In this document: piece after piece, positions 37,178-48,800 of the stretch | Numbering within the stretch: the stretch's first letter is position 1 | Layout: each line of letters starts with the position of its first letter | DNA from: Gnetum montanum | Taxonomy: Eukaryota; Streptophyta; Gnetopsida; Gnetales; Gnetaceae | Assembly: GCA_015680685.1 (NCBI GenBank) | Contig: MNCI01024940.1 | Coordinates: forward strand, 513,263-577,262 | Length of the DNA stretch: 64,000 nucleotides | Reading direction: 5' to 3' | Program-made: the position numbers and the translations under genes | The notes under the pieces: generated by a model | What the model was told of the DNA's origin: nothing | The model's database searches: none | The model's input: the letters and a program-made list of their open reading frames with translations, nothing else

Positions 37178-37199
37178 CTTCATATCCAGTGTTAACATC

Positions 37200-37740
37200 A
37201 GGCATGGCAACAATCATCCTCTATGATGTTAAACTGGCAAAGATCATCCGCTACGATGCTAAACTGGCAACAACCATCCACCACGATGCTAAATTGGAAT
37301 TCCCCTCACGCATCCGCCACGACTCTAAATTGGCAACAATCATTAGCCATGACATTAAACTGGCAGGTTTCAATAGTCTACTATGACGTAAAACTAGCAA
37401 TGTTGTACAGGTCCACCAAGACATAAAACTGGCATTTCCTGCACGTGTCCACCATGATACTAAACTGGCACCAGCTATCCGCCATGACATGAAATTGGCA
37501 TAGGTAAGTATCCATCTGCTGGGATGTGAAACTAGCACAGATCTATCCTTGGGTCATGACATGAAACTGACATCCACAACATGGTCTACTGAGACCATAA
37601 ATCAGCTCTACCACTGTCTGCTATGACATAAAACTAGCATTTTTCAGTCTGCCCAGACTTTAAATTGGGACCATGGTCTGTTGGGACTTAAAACCAACAA
37701 CGGCAGTCTGCCAAGACTTAAAACTGGGACCTACATGCCG
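37200..37740 (+). repeat. Minisatellite after integrase
   Basis: At least a dozen imperfect units of about 30-36 bases carry AAACTGGCA or AAACTAGCA followed by text like ACCATCCRCCACGATGCT. Tandem arrays in the untranslated stretch between integrase and the 3' LTR are known for Tat-lineage elements. The AAACTRGC core is shared with the intronic array at 28852. Confidence 0.8.
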
Positions 37741-37909
37741 CCAATGTAGGAATCAAGCGAGCGTCATCGTCTCTGTGCAGCTGCAAAACAAATGGGGTGG
37801 GATGCTGGGATAGCCCCAGCATCGCTACCTCATAGGCATTCTGTTGATTCCTTGGATGTGCTGAAAGGCATACTACTGACTCCTCGAAGATGCCGTCACT
37901 GTGCCCATT

Positions 37910-38490
37910 TCAGCGGTGGCACCTCTGAGAGTTTAGTTTTGCTGACCGGAGCCCCAAAGGATTTCTCATCAACCACATGTTTGGGGATCTCCGCTCATCA
38001 TCACTATTAGGCTCTGGCTTCACAGATTCACCTAGCTGGTTCTTTGCATAACTAGTCGAGTGTGATGAGTCTGATGATGTTTGGCGGCGATATGCTAGGA
38101 CGAGCATCAATATTGAAGACCCTAGCCTCTTGCTACGATTCCTCTTTCGTGGCCCGCTCACTCTATGTCACCCCAAACGGTACTTGTTTCAACAACCTCT
38201 TCAGTGATTCAGTTGAGCAATGGTGTCCCAATTTTCTTCTTTGGTAGCAGGTTACTTGCTACGAGGATGTCGTTCAAAGGTGCATTCATCTGAGTGGTGA
38301 GGTATAGACAACGCTTTGAGATGGCCGTTTAGGTTAGCCTGTTGACCTAGGAGTGCATCCCTATTTTCCTCATAATCCTATCTCTAGCTCTTACTTCCCT
38401 GCATCTCCATCATCTGTTTCCCTTACGCAAAATGTGAATATGCAGCATACGCTTTCTGCATCCGCATTACAATCAAGTCCATAAACTAGT
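37910..38490 (-). pseudogene. Possible second antisense ORF downstream of integrase
   Basis: The minus strand has an open frame at 38161-37910 rich in Arg, Lys and Ser. Upstream, in a related frame, lies a charged, glutamine-rich stretch (ENRDALLGQQANLNGHLKAL near 38370-38310). The text looks protein-like in codon use, but stops interrupt it and no domain is recognised. Tat-lineage elements are known to have extra ORFs in this position, sometimes antisense. It could equally be chance. Confidence 0.35.
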
Positions 38491-38918
38491 GTAACGCAAC
38501 TCGCCTAGTGGATGCCAAAAAAAAAGTGGGTCAACAAAATGGATGAAAAAAAACTCATCCAGGCCGTGCAGATGCAACACCATTCGTTTATGCAAGCCCC
38601 TTCATCTACAAAATGATAGCATAACTCCATGCAAACGCAATCGTAGGAGAAGGCCTAAGTGCTTATGCATGGAAAAACTATACACACACATTTACATCTT
38701 CCCCGAACCTCACTTGAGTCTTCACCAAACCTTTCTCCTCTTACCTCTATATAAATTCCCTCACATACCATTTTATCTCTCATTTCCCTCATTTTTGCAC
38801 TTCTGCTTTGACAGGGCAATACTTGGGTAACCACTAATGAATGTTATTGGTACTTTTACCCATCCGGTGTTTCGTATTCTTTGTCAACATCTTTCGGGAA
38901 AGCCCTCTAAACGTCGAC
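38490..38918 (+). other. Untranslated stretch before the polypurine tract
   Basis: About 430 bases follow the possible antisense ORF. A plus-strand frame at 38543-38830 is Cys/Arg-rich at first, then Phe/Leu/Pro-rich, without a recognisable domain. I see no other feature. Confidence 0.35.
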
Positions 38919-38927
38919 AAAGAGGGG
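38919..38927 (+). other. Polypurine tract of the Tat/Ogre-like element
   Basis: AAAGAGGGG ends four bases before the 3' LTR start (TGAAACACC at 38932). This primes plus-strand DNA synthesis in LTR elements. Confidence 0.75.
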
Positions 38928-38931
38928 CCAT

Positions 38932-40529
38932 TGAAACACCATAGAAATCATAAATCGGCCTAAGGCAAAGATTCACGATTCGAGCAAAATTTTGTAACAA
39001 AAATCTAGAACACAGAGCAAGGCAAAGAGGCATGCAACATCAAGTTTCCAAGTTTCTTACAAATTCCAACCTTACCTAGTTTTCTCTCTTTACGCTACAT
39101 TACGCAACATAGTGTAGTGTTGCTCAGTGTAAATCTGTCTAACATAGCCCGATATCAAAAAGTAACTTACTTAGGCAAATGGAACAAAGTTTAAGGACTA
39201 AGACTTCTCGCATGTTCTGCTAAGTCCTTTGTCCAGGGCTCGGTTTACGCTTTGTTATGCAAAGCAACGTAACGAGCTTCAAGGAAATCAAAGTCAAAGT
39301 CCAAGGAAGCGCAGTAGATTGATTTCTTCTTTTGCAGATTGGTCTCTTTACACTTATTATGCTATGCAACGTAGACAAGCGTAATTTACTGTAAAGTTGA
39401 CCATTTTTTACGCTCTATTATGCTTTGCAGCGTAAAAGAGCGTAAAATAGCTTGAATCAACTACTTCCATATTACACTCTGCCACACAACGCAGCGTAAA
39501 CAAGTGTAATAGAGTGTAAGGCCAGCTAAAGCAGTACCAAATATGCACCTGTCATCCACACGCACAATACACTAATCAGCGTATTATGCGTAATCATGAA
39601 GCGGCTTCAGCGGAAGTGGTCGACAGCGTACTTTGCTCCCCTTCCCAAAAAAAATGTGATGCAACATGATCAGTTTCAACATAAAGTCTACCAAGTCAAC
39701 GGATTTTTAAAGGTTTGAGACACGTGTCATCAAGGCCATGCCTTCTCCACATACTACCAAACCTATAAATACTTCAATTGGTGGAAGGGGAGAGGATCTT
39801 CATCTTGGGATTTTTTGGCAGCATCACCTTTTAGTAGAGACAGAAGACATTTTGCTTGAGCATTGGCAGTAGGAGCGATCAGTCCTTTGGTGAAAATACA
39901 GTTCTCTCCATTGGCGATCATTGGCAGTTTTGAGTAGAGACTACCCAAGGCAAAGGGAGCAGATCAGAGATCGAGAGATCGTCTGGTGCGATTGACAAAA
40001 TCTATTGATCAGAAATAGTTGATCAATAGACATCCAGGCGTTACCATCCTTGCATCCCATCTTTGGCTTACAAGGTAGACCGAGCTTCATTTTGTACTCC
40101 TTGTTGAACAGTTTTCTTGTTATTTTATGTATGCTTCGCACAAGATAAGCGGAGTTTTCCATTGGAACTTTGTATACAATATACTCAGTCTTCAGGTCAA
40201 AACATAGATCTTGGAATTTCGTATCCTTCTTGAATCCAATCCCCCTTGTCGCATTTACATTGTCATTATTTCAATTTATTTACATCATTTTCTACTCCTT
40301 TTATGATTCGCCGAATCAATTTGTTTCGCAGAATATGCATATACTACACATAATATCGCAGTATTCATCAATTTACTGATTGAGTAAGTCCCTGTCTGAT
40401 CGACAAGACCGTTCAGGGCACTGCGGATTCATTTTCTCCAGCACAGCCCTCGTACAGATCCGTGGTTAAGACTGTGTACATGGATTTTCGTTTGGTACTT
40501 TCTAGCGACCGATGTTTTCCGTTGTTACA
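38932..40529 (+). repeat. 3' LTR of the Tat/Ogre-like element, full length
   Basis: TGAAACACC to GTTACA, 1598 bp. It keeps the 765 bp missing from the 5' LTR (about 39508-40272). A TATA box lies at 39764-39771 (CCTATAAATAC). Repeated TTACGC/GCGTAA motifs fill its first half. ATTAG follows directly as target duplication. Confidence 0.9.
39764..39771 (+). promoter_or_regulatory. TATA box in the Tat/Ogre-like 3' LTR
   Basis: TATAAATA, preceded by CC, stands about 830 bases into the LTR and about 760 before its end, a normal U3/R position. The 5' LTR has lost this segment. Confidence 0.6.
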
Positions 40530-40534
40530 ATTAG

Positions 40535-40850
40535 TGCACACCTTGTAAATGTGTCTGTTGATTTCCATGAAGTACTTAGCCTGATGAAGAAATTTTTGTT
40601 TCTTCCTAAAGTCTAGACCTTGTGGCATCTCTTGAGTGAGAATGTAAGTGAGGATGTCATTGTACCATTTTTTTTCTAGAGGAAATTTTTCATTTATTAC
40701 TTCTATAAAAATGAATTCATTTGACAATTGATCAAAGAGTGGGCTCTCCTCTTTGTTATCCCATCTTAACCGAGAGAGATGATTAGTGATCACATTCTTA
40801 GTTCCTTTCCAATCTATTATTGTGAGATCAAATTCTTGTAAGATCATCAA
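40535..40850 (-). pseudogene. Integrase N-terminal part and RNase H tail of Athila-B
   Basis: The minus-strand frame reads EFDLTIIDWKGTKNVITNHL (end of RNase H, with NVITNHLSRL in place of the usual NVVADHLSRL), then a linker, then FLHQAKYFMEINRHIYKVCTN, the usual entry to integrase. It stops at the insertion site of the Tat/Ogre-like element (40530) and continues at 23734. The host-element text across the junction is in frame. Confidence 0.8.
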
Positions 40851-40869
40851 CTACCATATGATACGGGGG

Positions 40870-42010
40870 CTCACTATTGGCTTATTTATTAGGAAGCATA
40901 TGGCATTATGATCTTTGTGCACAAACATCTTATAGCCAAGCACATAGTGCTAAACTTTTTGAGAGCATACACCATTGCCATTAGTTCTTTCTCAATTGTA
41001 GTGTAATTCAACTGTGCATCCACAATGCTTTGGCTCATGTAGTGGATGTAATATGGACATTTATTATCATTCAATTATGTAAGCACAACTCCCAAGGCAT
41101 AATTATATGTGCTTATCATTATGTGAAATGGTCTAGACTAGTCTAGTGCCCATAGAATTGGAGTTTCTCTGAGTTTGTCCGTTAGCTATTGGAATGCATG
41201 TTCACACTACTTAGTCCATATGAATGAAGCACCTTTCTTTGTAATCTTGACCAACAACTTTTCAATCATAGAGAAATTCTCTATGAACTACTAGTAGTAA
41301 CCAATGTATCCAAGGAATGATCAAATGTCTTTGACTATCTCTAGTTGGCATGTGATTCCTTGGATGACCCTTATCTTTTTTGAGTCTATCTCAATCCCAA
41401 ATTGAGTAATTTTATGTCCCAATACTATTCCTCCTTGGACAATTAAATGGCTTTTCTACCAATTGAGCAGGTTTGTTTCAACACATCTTTTCAATACTTG
41501 CTCAAGGTAGTCCAGGGCTTACTTGAATGTAACCGCATAGGTAGAGAAGTCATCTATAAAGACCTCTACCATACTACTATTTTTCTATTAAAAAATAATA
41601 AATACCATATGTTGGAAGGTTTCATGGGCATTACACAAATCGAGCAACATCTTACAATATGCAAAAGTCCTCCAAGGACTCATGAATGTTATTTTATCTT
41701 GATCTTCTGATGTAATATGGATTTGATTATATCCATTATAACTATCCAAGAAGCTATAATAACAATGCCTATATATAGTGTCCAACACTTGGTCAAAAAA
41801 TGACAATGGAAAATGATCTTTAAAGGTTGTCATAATCAACAACCTAAAGTCTATGTAAACCCCCCACTTCCCATCTTTCCTTGGCACAATTACGAGTGGA
41901 CTAATCCACTCACTATCCATGACGGAATAGATGAACCCCACCTTGAGGAGTTGTTCTATTTTCTCTTTCATGATCTACTTTAAATTAGGGTTTAGCTACC
42001 TCTACCTTCT
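40870..42010 (-). pseudogene. Reverse transcriptase and RNase H of Athila-B
   Basis: From 41971 downward: EQLLKVGFIYSVMDSEWISP, IVPRKDGKW, then YIDFRLL, KDHFPLSFFDQVLD, YSFLDSYNGYNQIHIT and FMSPWRTFAY, all conserved RT blocks in order. A stop follows FIIF near 41588. Downstream, VFIDDFSVY-type text near 41560-41530 is the catalytic region (IDD here), and FIENFSMIEKL near 41270 begins the connection. RNase H (41074-40889) contains HYMSQSIVDAQLNYTTIEKELMA-like text. Several Trp, Gln and Arg codons are now stops. Confidence 0.8.
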
Positions 42011-42470
42011 TGGCTTCATGGTTAGGTCAATGTAGATACGATGCTAGCATATCCTTGGATCAATTCTAGTCAGCTTAGGATATGACAAAGCAAAAATTGT
42101 TGGCCATTTGTTAACCACCTTTAACAACTTATCTTTTTGTTTAGGAGCAAGATTCGAATTGATGATAATTGTCTTGCCATCATTTAAAAATGAATACTCC
42201 ATGCTGGTTGGTAGATTTTTTTAACTCTAGGGACTCTTGCTTGAAATTATCAAGGATTTCCAACTCTTCCCGATAGGTATCATCATCTTCATCATCGAAG
42301 AGTTGGTGATGAACTTGCTCAAGTTCATCCATGCCTTCAACATAGGCACATGTTAGGCACTCAATAGGTTTCATGAATAGTATGTTACTATCAAATTTAA
42401 TTGTCAACCACTAGGTACCCTTCTATTTTATGGCTACTACGTATAGGCACCTTTGGATATCCCATTCACG
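42010..42470 (-). pseudogene. Linker between protease and RT of Athila-B
   Basis: An open frame at 42407-42180 is acidic (DDEDDDTYREELEIL). In Ty3/gypsy polyproteins such a linker separates protease from RT. It has no known catalytic role. Confidence 0.5.
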
Positions 42471-43038
42471 TGCATACTAATTGCATGCTTTGAGGAATGT
42501 AATTTCAATGGACTAGATTTTTACATGTAATTGGACCTATTATCATTGTACATGATGCATGGAACTCACTTCTTCTTAAGCCATTCAAATTCATTTTCCT
42601 TGGAGATTTTCAAGGAGATGTCCTTGATGCCCATTCATGCATCAACAGTGCTCAGCCATGCACATCCCATAATGATAAAGAAGTCACCTTTGTATTTTTT
42701 AACCTTGATCACTAGAAAATTACCAAGATAGGACCACCACAAACTATGGTCACAATGTCCTCCACTAACCCCAAAGGGATAATGATTGACTAATTTTCCA
42801 ATTTCAAATGGATATTTCTCTTCTTAAGAGGTGCTAGGTTCCAGGCCTTGTACATGTCATAAGAGATGAGATTGACACCAGAAAAAGAATTAAGAAAATC
42901 CTTGCATGACTCATGTCTAGAAATATATAAATAAATAAGAGGACTTCCTAAGTCATATAATTTTATGAAAAGGTTTTCAACCTTGATCCAATTGGAAATA
43001 GCATGAGTTAGCATCACAGTGTGGATCTGAGGCAGCAT
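42470..43038 (-). pseudogene. Protease of Athila-B
   Basis: The frame from 43038 runs SGVNLISYDMYKAW, LKLEN, then IIIPLGLVEDIV, the standard retropepsin sequence after the active site. Further on, an IIMGCAWL-like block (42680-42650) is the second conserved loop. The active site itself reads LNSFSGVN where LDSGSGVN-like text is expected, so the catalytic Asp is now Asn and the Gly is Phe. Confidence 0.7.
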
Positions 43039-43059
43039 TTAGTTTGAAGGGAACTTGAA

Positions 43060-44126
43060 TGTGCTTGATGTAGAGGATGAGGGTGTTGGAGATATAAGGT
43101 GACCAGTTACATTAGGTTGTGAGGGTGTTGGAGGACTATTAGGTCAAAAAATGATCATTTCCTAGATCAATTATCTAAACCACATAGTTGAAATGCTGGT
43201 TGTAAATTTATCATCGTCATAGCATTTCATTACTACAGCTGTGGGGGAATTTCACCCTACATGGATGAAGTATGAGGTAACTGGGTTGATAGTGGAGGGA
43301 TGTGTGTACATGGATGTAGAGGGTAGTATGAATATAGGTTCTCCCCTTGAGTAGATGATGAATAAGTTCGATGGTACTTTGGAGGGTAATAGTGATGCTA
43401 GAATAAGTTGTGGCTTGCAAAGCTTCATGAACAAATGGGTTGCTAAACATAGTACCCATATGAATCTAGTTGCCTATAAGGATATTGATATATTTATGGT
43501 GGAATTTTCCACAAGTTTGATTGGTGCCACTACTGGTATTTCTCATATGGTGGTGGTGGATCTCCACTTGGATTGTAAGCTTACTATTGCTAGTGGAATT
43601 GCCTTGGATTGCCCTGAGGATATGGTAATCATCTAGGTGCTTGCCTTTGTGCTAATTGAGAATTCACTACATACACCCCATAATTTTGTAAGTGTGACAT
43701 CATATGGAAACATCCCTTCCAATTTTCATATTAATAGATGTCACATCCAACATCATCATCAAAGTCTATCTCCACAATTTCTTCTACTACAGCAGCTTTG
43801 CCCTTACCTCTCTAGTAGGCACGTTTAGCTTCTTCTCACCTCCTATGACTATAATCACTATTCTCCTCTTTATATTCTTCAGCAATCTTCATAGAAGTTT
43901 ATAATTTTTCATTCAAAGAGTCCCATAATTTATCAACCTTTGCTAAAATATTAGAAATAGATTTTTGGAGAGGCAAGGTTTTCCTATTCGCCACCTCATT
44001 GAGTGGTGACTCCTACTCATCACATAATCAAACTTTCCTTTTCTTGATGGAAGGATTCTTATTATATTCTTCTAAAATTTTCCTTTATTACAAATCACCT
44101 TCATGTTTTACTACTTACTCTATTAG
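43060..44126 (-). pseudogene. gag C-terminal part of Athila-B
   Basis: This continues the gag begun at 53856 beyond the Athila-A insertion. It includes KPLPLQKSISNILAKVDKL-like text near 43980-43920. The related gag at 63135 has LSMKKSISDVKANFNRM at the same place (61910-61860). Pro/Ser/Thr-rich sequence (PPTPSQPNVTGH near 43130) leads into protease. The plus-strand frame at 43355-43636 is a shadow. Confidence 0.65.
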
Positions 44127-44976
44127 TGATGAACCATGAATTATTAGGATCTGATATCGAATCTATGATATCAGGTATGCGATATCACGGCCTGGCTAAT
44201 GATATCGGATACACGATATCATGATTCCTATGTAAGCCTATAAATACACATTTTGGCACATAGGAAAAAGGGATTAAGTAAGTGTAGAAGTAGAGTCTTT
44301 TTTTTAGTTCATTTCAATTCTTTCCCTAGTGCATGCCTGCAGTGTGATAATTGTAATTGTATGAAACCTTTATTCGAGTGTGACGTACTTGGACACGTGC
44401 ATGACCGACAATAAAGATCAAGATTACTTTATCATTGTAGCATTCACTTAGTTTTAATTGCTTAATTGTTATTATTTATTATTTTCTTAATTAATATTTC
44501 TTTACCTTCATTTACTATCCCTATTATTAAACACAAAATGAGTACAACTTAAGCATGAGCATTTAAGTGTGACTACTTGATATCCCAATAGTGTATTTAG
44601 GAGTGCTTAAGTACTATGCGCTTGGTAATCCTAGAAGTAGTACATGAAGTCCAAGATGTGTACAAATGATTAAGGATGGATGCTCATTGCAGTTAGGCTA
44701 GCTAATATTCTCTTCCCATATCATGCATTAGCTTAATCAAAGTTATTCTCTATTGTCCTTAGGAGAAGCATAGTGAGAGGAAATACATCATACACCTCAC
44801 TTTGGACTAAACCATATGTGTTAAAGAAAATACTAGTCTAGGTGGGAAGACAACAAACTATGATCAACGTGTAACTATCTAGATGCCATAACTAGTCTAT
44901 CTACAAAATTCAACCAAATCATGCATGAATGCTCAAATTCGTATGATTGAGTGTAGGGGTACCTAGCCACTCATCA
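44127..44976 (+). repeat. 5' LTR of Athila-A copy 1
   Basis: It begins TGATGAACCATG and ends CCACTCATCA. TATAAATA lies at 44239-44246. Upstream of it GATATC occurs six times in about 70 bases. The end block TGAGTGTAGGGGTACCT is shared by all Athila LTRs in the window. Confidence 0.9.
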
Positions 44977-44996
44977 TTGGCACCATTGCCAAGGAC
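44977..44996 (+). other. Primer binding site of Athila-A copy 1
   Basis: TTGGCACCATTGCCAAGGAC directly follows the LTR. It fits the Athila-type site TTGGCGCCGTTGCCGGGGAC with four G-to-A differences. Confidence 0.8.
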
Positions 44997-45110
44997 GGTG
45001 CTAGTTATTTAGATTAGTTATATCATACAATATTTTTGTAACAAAGTATTCATGATATATCTCTTAGAAAAGAAATTAATTTCAATTAAGTCACACATAA
45101 ATTCACAACA

Positions 45111-46660
45111 ATGTCTCTCTCACAAGACTATGATAACACAACAACTAGTAAGGAAATTCATTGGAGAACCAACAAATTATACGATGATGAAGATGAATTT
45201 TGGAGTACTCAATCTAATGTAGGGGTCTCCTACATATATAAATGAAGATAACATCATTCCAATTCATGAATTTTACCTAGTGACGATGAACCCTTGTTGG
45301 CCACTAGGAGCCTAATGCATATACAAGAGGATGTTTGAATATCTTGCAGGCATCATAAGAAAAGTCGTCTACCTAGGCTTGATTTAAACAGCTTTCCCAA
45401 ATTTTTAGGAGGTTATGATTTAGATCCATGACATCATTTATAAGCCTTCCATTATGCCTATGTATGGAAAAATAGAGATAATGGGTGGAAAAAACCTAAG
45501 CTCTTTCCTACAACACTCATTGGCCAAGTAAAAGTATAGTACAGGTCCTTAAGACCGAAATCAATTCAATGTTGGCCGACAATGGTAGAACTCTTCAATG
45601 AAAGATATCAAACCTATACAAGAGTGTCAACCTTAAGAAAACAAATCCAAGAGTGAAAAAAATCATAACATGAACCCTTGGACATGGCCTTAGAAAGATA
45701 TTATGCATTGTTAAACAACTACCTAGGCCATGGATTCTCCGAGGAAAGGCTAACATACCACATCATAGATGGGCTCCGTAACAAGACAAGGGAAACCCTA
45801 GGGATGTATGCCCTAGGTCAAATATATGAGCTATGAACCCACCAATTCCAAGAGCTTATTAAGTGAGTAGAAAAAGAAGAAGGAGAAATGGCTAAATGGG
45901 AGAATGTTGAAAGCTTTCAATAGGATAAAAATCTTGAATTAGCAAGGGTCCATGATCATGAAGAGGAGAAATCAACTCACCTCAAGGACCTCTATCTCAC
46001 CACATTGTTATCATTATCCTAAGTACTATCAACCCATGTCATCTCCCATAGGATCACCACCTCCTATTCCTTGCACCTCTCCTCACCCTCAATATTCTCA
46101 TCCTTCACCTCCTTCTACATCGCCACCAATAGTACTAGTAGGTTTTGCACCATAGCATCAATCCACAAACATTACTTGTGCTGCTACAGTCAACAGTAGT
46201 GGCCTCCCTCCATAACATCAAAAGTGTCCTTTCTTTAGGCATGACCAAAGAAAGATATAGCATGGTTTCGAAACTATTGCATCCTCCAACCAAGCACAAG
46301 TTCAATGTTGTGATGCATTTGTTCCTATGAACAAAATGCCTCGTGTTACCTTATTAGGGCCACCAATCAATACTCCAACAACAATGTGGCCCAATGAATA
46401 TAACCACATAAGGAGACATATTGATCCTTGCATACCATCTTATGATCATGGGTGCTGTAGTGGGTCAACTCCTTATCAATTAACCACATCTTATCACTTG
46501 TCCTACTATGTCAACTTTAATCAAGTGTGTGAACCGTAATGTGGGTACAATCCAACCACTGCATCAAAAGACACTCAATGAGTTGGATATGACTAGGTCC
46601 CAATATTTCTAAAATTCTTGGATGCAAACCTTCCATTTATTAATTCTCACCATGATCAAA
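45111..46660 (+). pseudogene. gag of Athila-A copy 1
   Basis: The ATG at 45111 opens MSLSQDYDNTTTSKEIHW, similar to the start of the gag at 63135. Next come DLNSFPKFLGGYDLDP (~45380-45430), LFPTTLIGQVKV, YRSLRPKSI and VELFNERYQTYTRVSTLRKQ (~45585-45645), then HEPLDMALERYYALLNNY and GFSEERLTYHIIDGLRNKTR. This is the gag core of Athila elements. The C-terminal half is Pro/Ser/Tyr-rich (45990-46140). Stops fall mainly where Gln, Trp or Arg codons are expected. No zinc knuckle is evident. Confidence 0.8.
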
Positions 46661-48239
46661 GTTTAGTTATGGGGGATATCCCCCATTCTAACAAGTAGGA
46701 TTAATAAATTTTTTTCCTTTCCTTTAATTTTACAATTTTGTTTGTTTGTTTTGTTTTCCAATTTTTCATCTTTCAATTTGTTTTTTTTTTGTTTTTTTTA
46801 TTTTTATTAGTTATTTTATTTTTTTATTTATTATTTTGTATTTCTATATTTTTATGGTTAATCTCATCTATGAATAAAACACTCATGTGACTCGTTGGTT
46901 GAGGTGTTGTTCAATGCTATCAAGTCTCAAGTGACTAATTACTTGGACAGTGAGCCCATCATATCCACCCATCCATTCTATTAATAAGAGGTTCTACTCT
47001 GGGTACAATGATATTCTTTACATCATTAAAACATAAACTAATTTTGTGCTCATTATGCCTAGAGCAAAGAATGATGGATTAGGAAGGAATGACCAAGGTG
47101 TGACATGAGGGGGACTTGTGGATTCTCTTCGTGACATCCGTAGGAGTTAGCATGTGGCCTAGTCATACTAAGATCCTTGTAGATCTAATGAAAAATGGGA
47201 GCAAGAGTACTAAAGGCACCAAATAAAGAAACCCAATGCTATTCTGGGGGGGTCCCACTAGAAAGACATGCATCCATGCCTAAAGGTAGGTAGCTTCTCT
47301 GGATTATGCATCAAGAAAAAAAGAAGAAAAAGAGAATTAAAAAAGTGTGCCAAAGCATCCAAGAAAAAAAGTGACAAAAAGATCAAGACAAGTGTGCCGC
47401 AAATTCCCAATCACACCTTCCTTGAAAAAAATGCCAAGTGATCGTACAACTTGCTGTCATGATGCTCTTATGGTTGTCCATCATTGGATGAAACAATGCA
47501 ATGTCACTGATCATAGAAATGGACTTGATCTTGATTTTGGAGTGATGGGCTAATGACACATTAATCACATCCTACACTCAAGATTCATTGTGCCCTAGGT
47601 TAGTTACCTCATGTCCCAATCTCTACAATCCCTTCTACAATTTGCCTCATCTCACTGTTCATGTATATGTGACTTGTGTCTTGTGTAGCATTGAATTCAT
47701 ACCTCATCATAGTGGCATCTACATGTGTGTGTTTTGTGGAATTAGTGTGAATTACATTTGAACCTTTTAGTGCCTATGGACATTTTTAGGTATGGTTACG
47801 TAAGGGCATCATAGGTAGGAACCTTCTTTGGGAAGGACCCACTTGCATAACCTTTATAATTTATACTCATTGCACATCATCATCACATTATTTTATACCC
47901 TTTGAGCACTGCATTTCCAATGTTATTCTTTCCTTTATCATCCTTCTCATTCAAACGTTCCTATGCACCAAAACATGTCCTTTTTCCTCATCCTAGTCAT
48001 GAATTTCATTGTTAGATTCTACTCCATTATACTTTTGGTGCCTTCTGGCCTATTCAATGTTACCATGGACCTTTCAAATTAACCCAAAATCCTTCATTTT
48101 TGTCCTTTGAAATTTAAAAATTCTTCACATATATAAAGTACTCTATTTTCAATGGGCTGATATATCGAGTTCGATGCGATATCGAGTTTGTGCTATTGGG
48201 TAAGCGATATCACATCCATAAAAACTATATATATCGACC

Positions 48240-48281
<42 letters not shown>

Positions 48282-48800
48282 NGTTCACATGGGGGAGTTG
48301 TTCAAATTTTCTCCCACAAATTGCTAGCTAACGCACCTATCTTTCAAACATCCATAACTTGCTCATTAACATTCTAATTCCCATTCTGATTGAACCTATT
48401 TAAACCTGAAGTGTTTAACTTAGTCATGGGGGAAGGGTACCCTCCAAGTTGTGCATAATTTTAAGTTTTGGAGCCACCTAATCAAATTGGGCCCAACATC
48501 AAATCTTTTAGGGGACATGCTCATAAAATTCTTTAACTCTAGATCACACTAAACAAGACATGAATTCACTAAAGGCAAGAATTAAGGTATAAATTAAATT
48601 TTGTAAGTAACCTTACTAATAAATGGCCCCGTGTGATTGTAGATGGCCCCCTAAATAGGACAGCAAGGAGGACCCTCTCAATGTGCATCCAAACGATCAA
48701 GGAGAGGCAGAGGCTAGGTGTCTCTTGAGGAACATACAAAATAGGAGGCACAATCATTTAGCACACATCAGGAGCCTCCTATTACTATAAAATTGGAATA
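46660..48800 (+). other. Noncoding interior of Athila-A copy 1
   Basis: A very T-rich stretch (46700-46850) is followed by mixed sequence without conserved domains. The frame at 47347-47553 is Lys-rich and unsupported. A cluster of GATATC-like motifs at 48165-48215 echoes the LTR. The gap at 48241-48282 interrupts the region. Pol would be expected here in an autonomous element and is absent. Confidence 0.5.
48241..48282. other. Poly-C run with N: assembly gap or artefact
   Basis: Forty-one C followed by one N. No biological feature in the neighbourhood predicts such a run. It most likely marks an unresolved homopolymer or a join, so distances across it are unreliable. Confidence 0.8.

Larger units (their letters stand above)
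23740..40529 (+). mobile_element. Tat/Ogre-like Ty3/gypsy element, 16.8 kb, nested in Athila-B integrase
   Basis: The order is 5' LTR (23740-24572), primer site, gag, protease, a 5.1-kb intron holding an antisense gene, RT, two RNase H domains, integrase, minisatellite, polypurine tract and 3' LTR (38932-40529). ATTAC (23735-23739) and ATTAG (40530-40534) form a target duplication with one mismatch. The two RNase H domains, the protease/RT intron and the large size are Tat/Ogre hallmarks. The LTRs differ at about 19 of the first ~207 aligned bases by eye, about 16 of them transitions. The element is thus old and, given broken frames and a mutated integrase site, inactive. Confidence 0.9.

Noticed and set aside
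40535-43038. Pararetrovirus (caulimovirus-type) origin of the protease/RT
   Set aside because: Integrase, LTR ends, polypurine tract and 5-bp target duplications show LTR retrotransposons.
43355-43636. Plus-strand 93-codon gene
   Set aside because: It is a shadow of the minus-strand Athila-B gag C-terminal region and has no domain.
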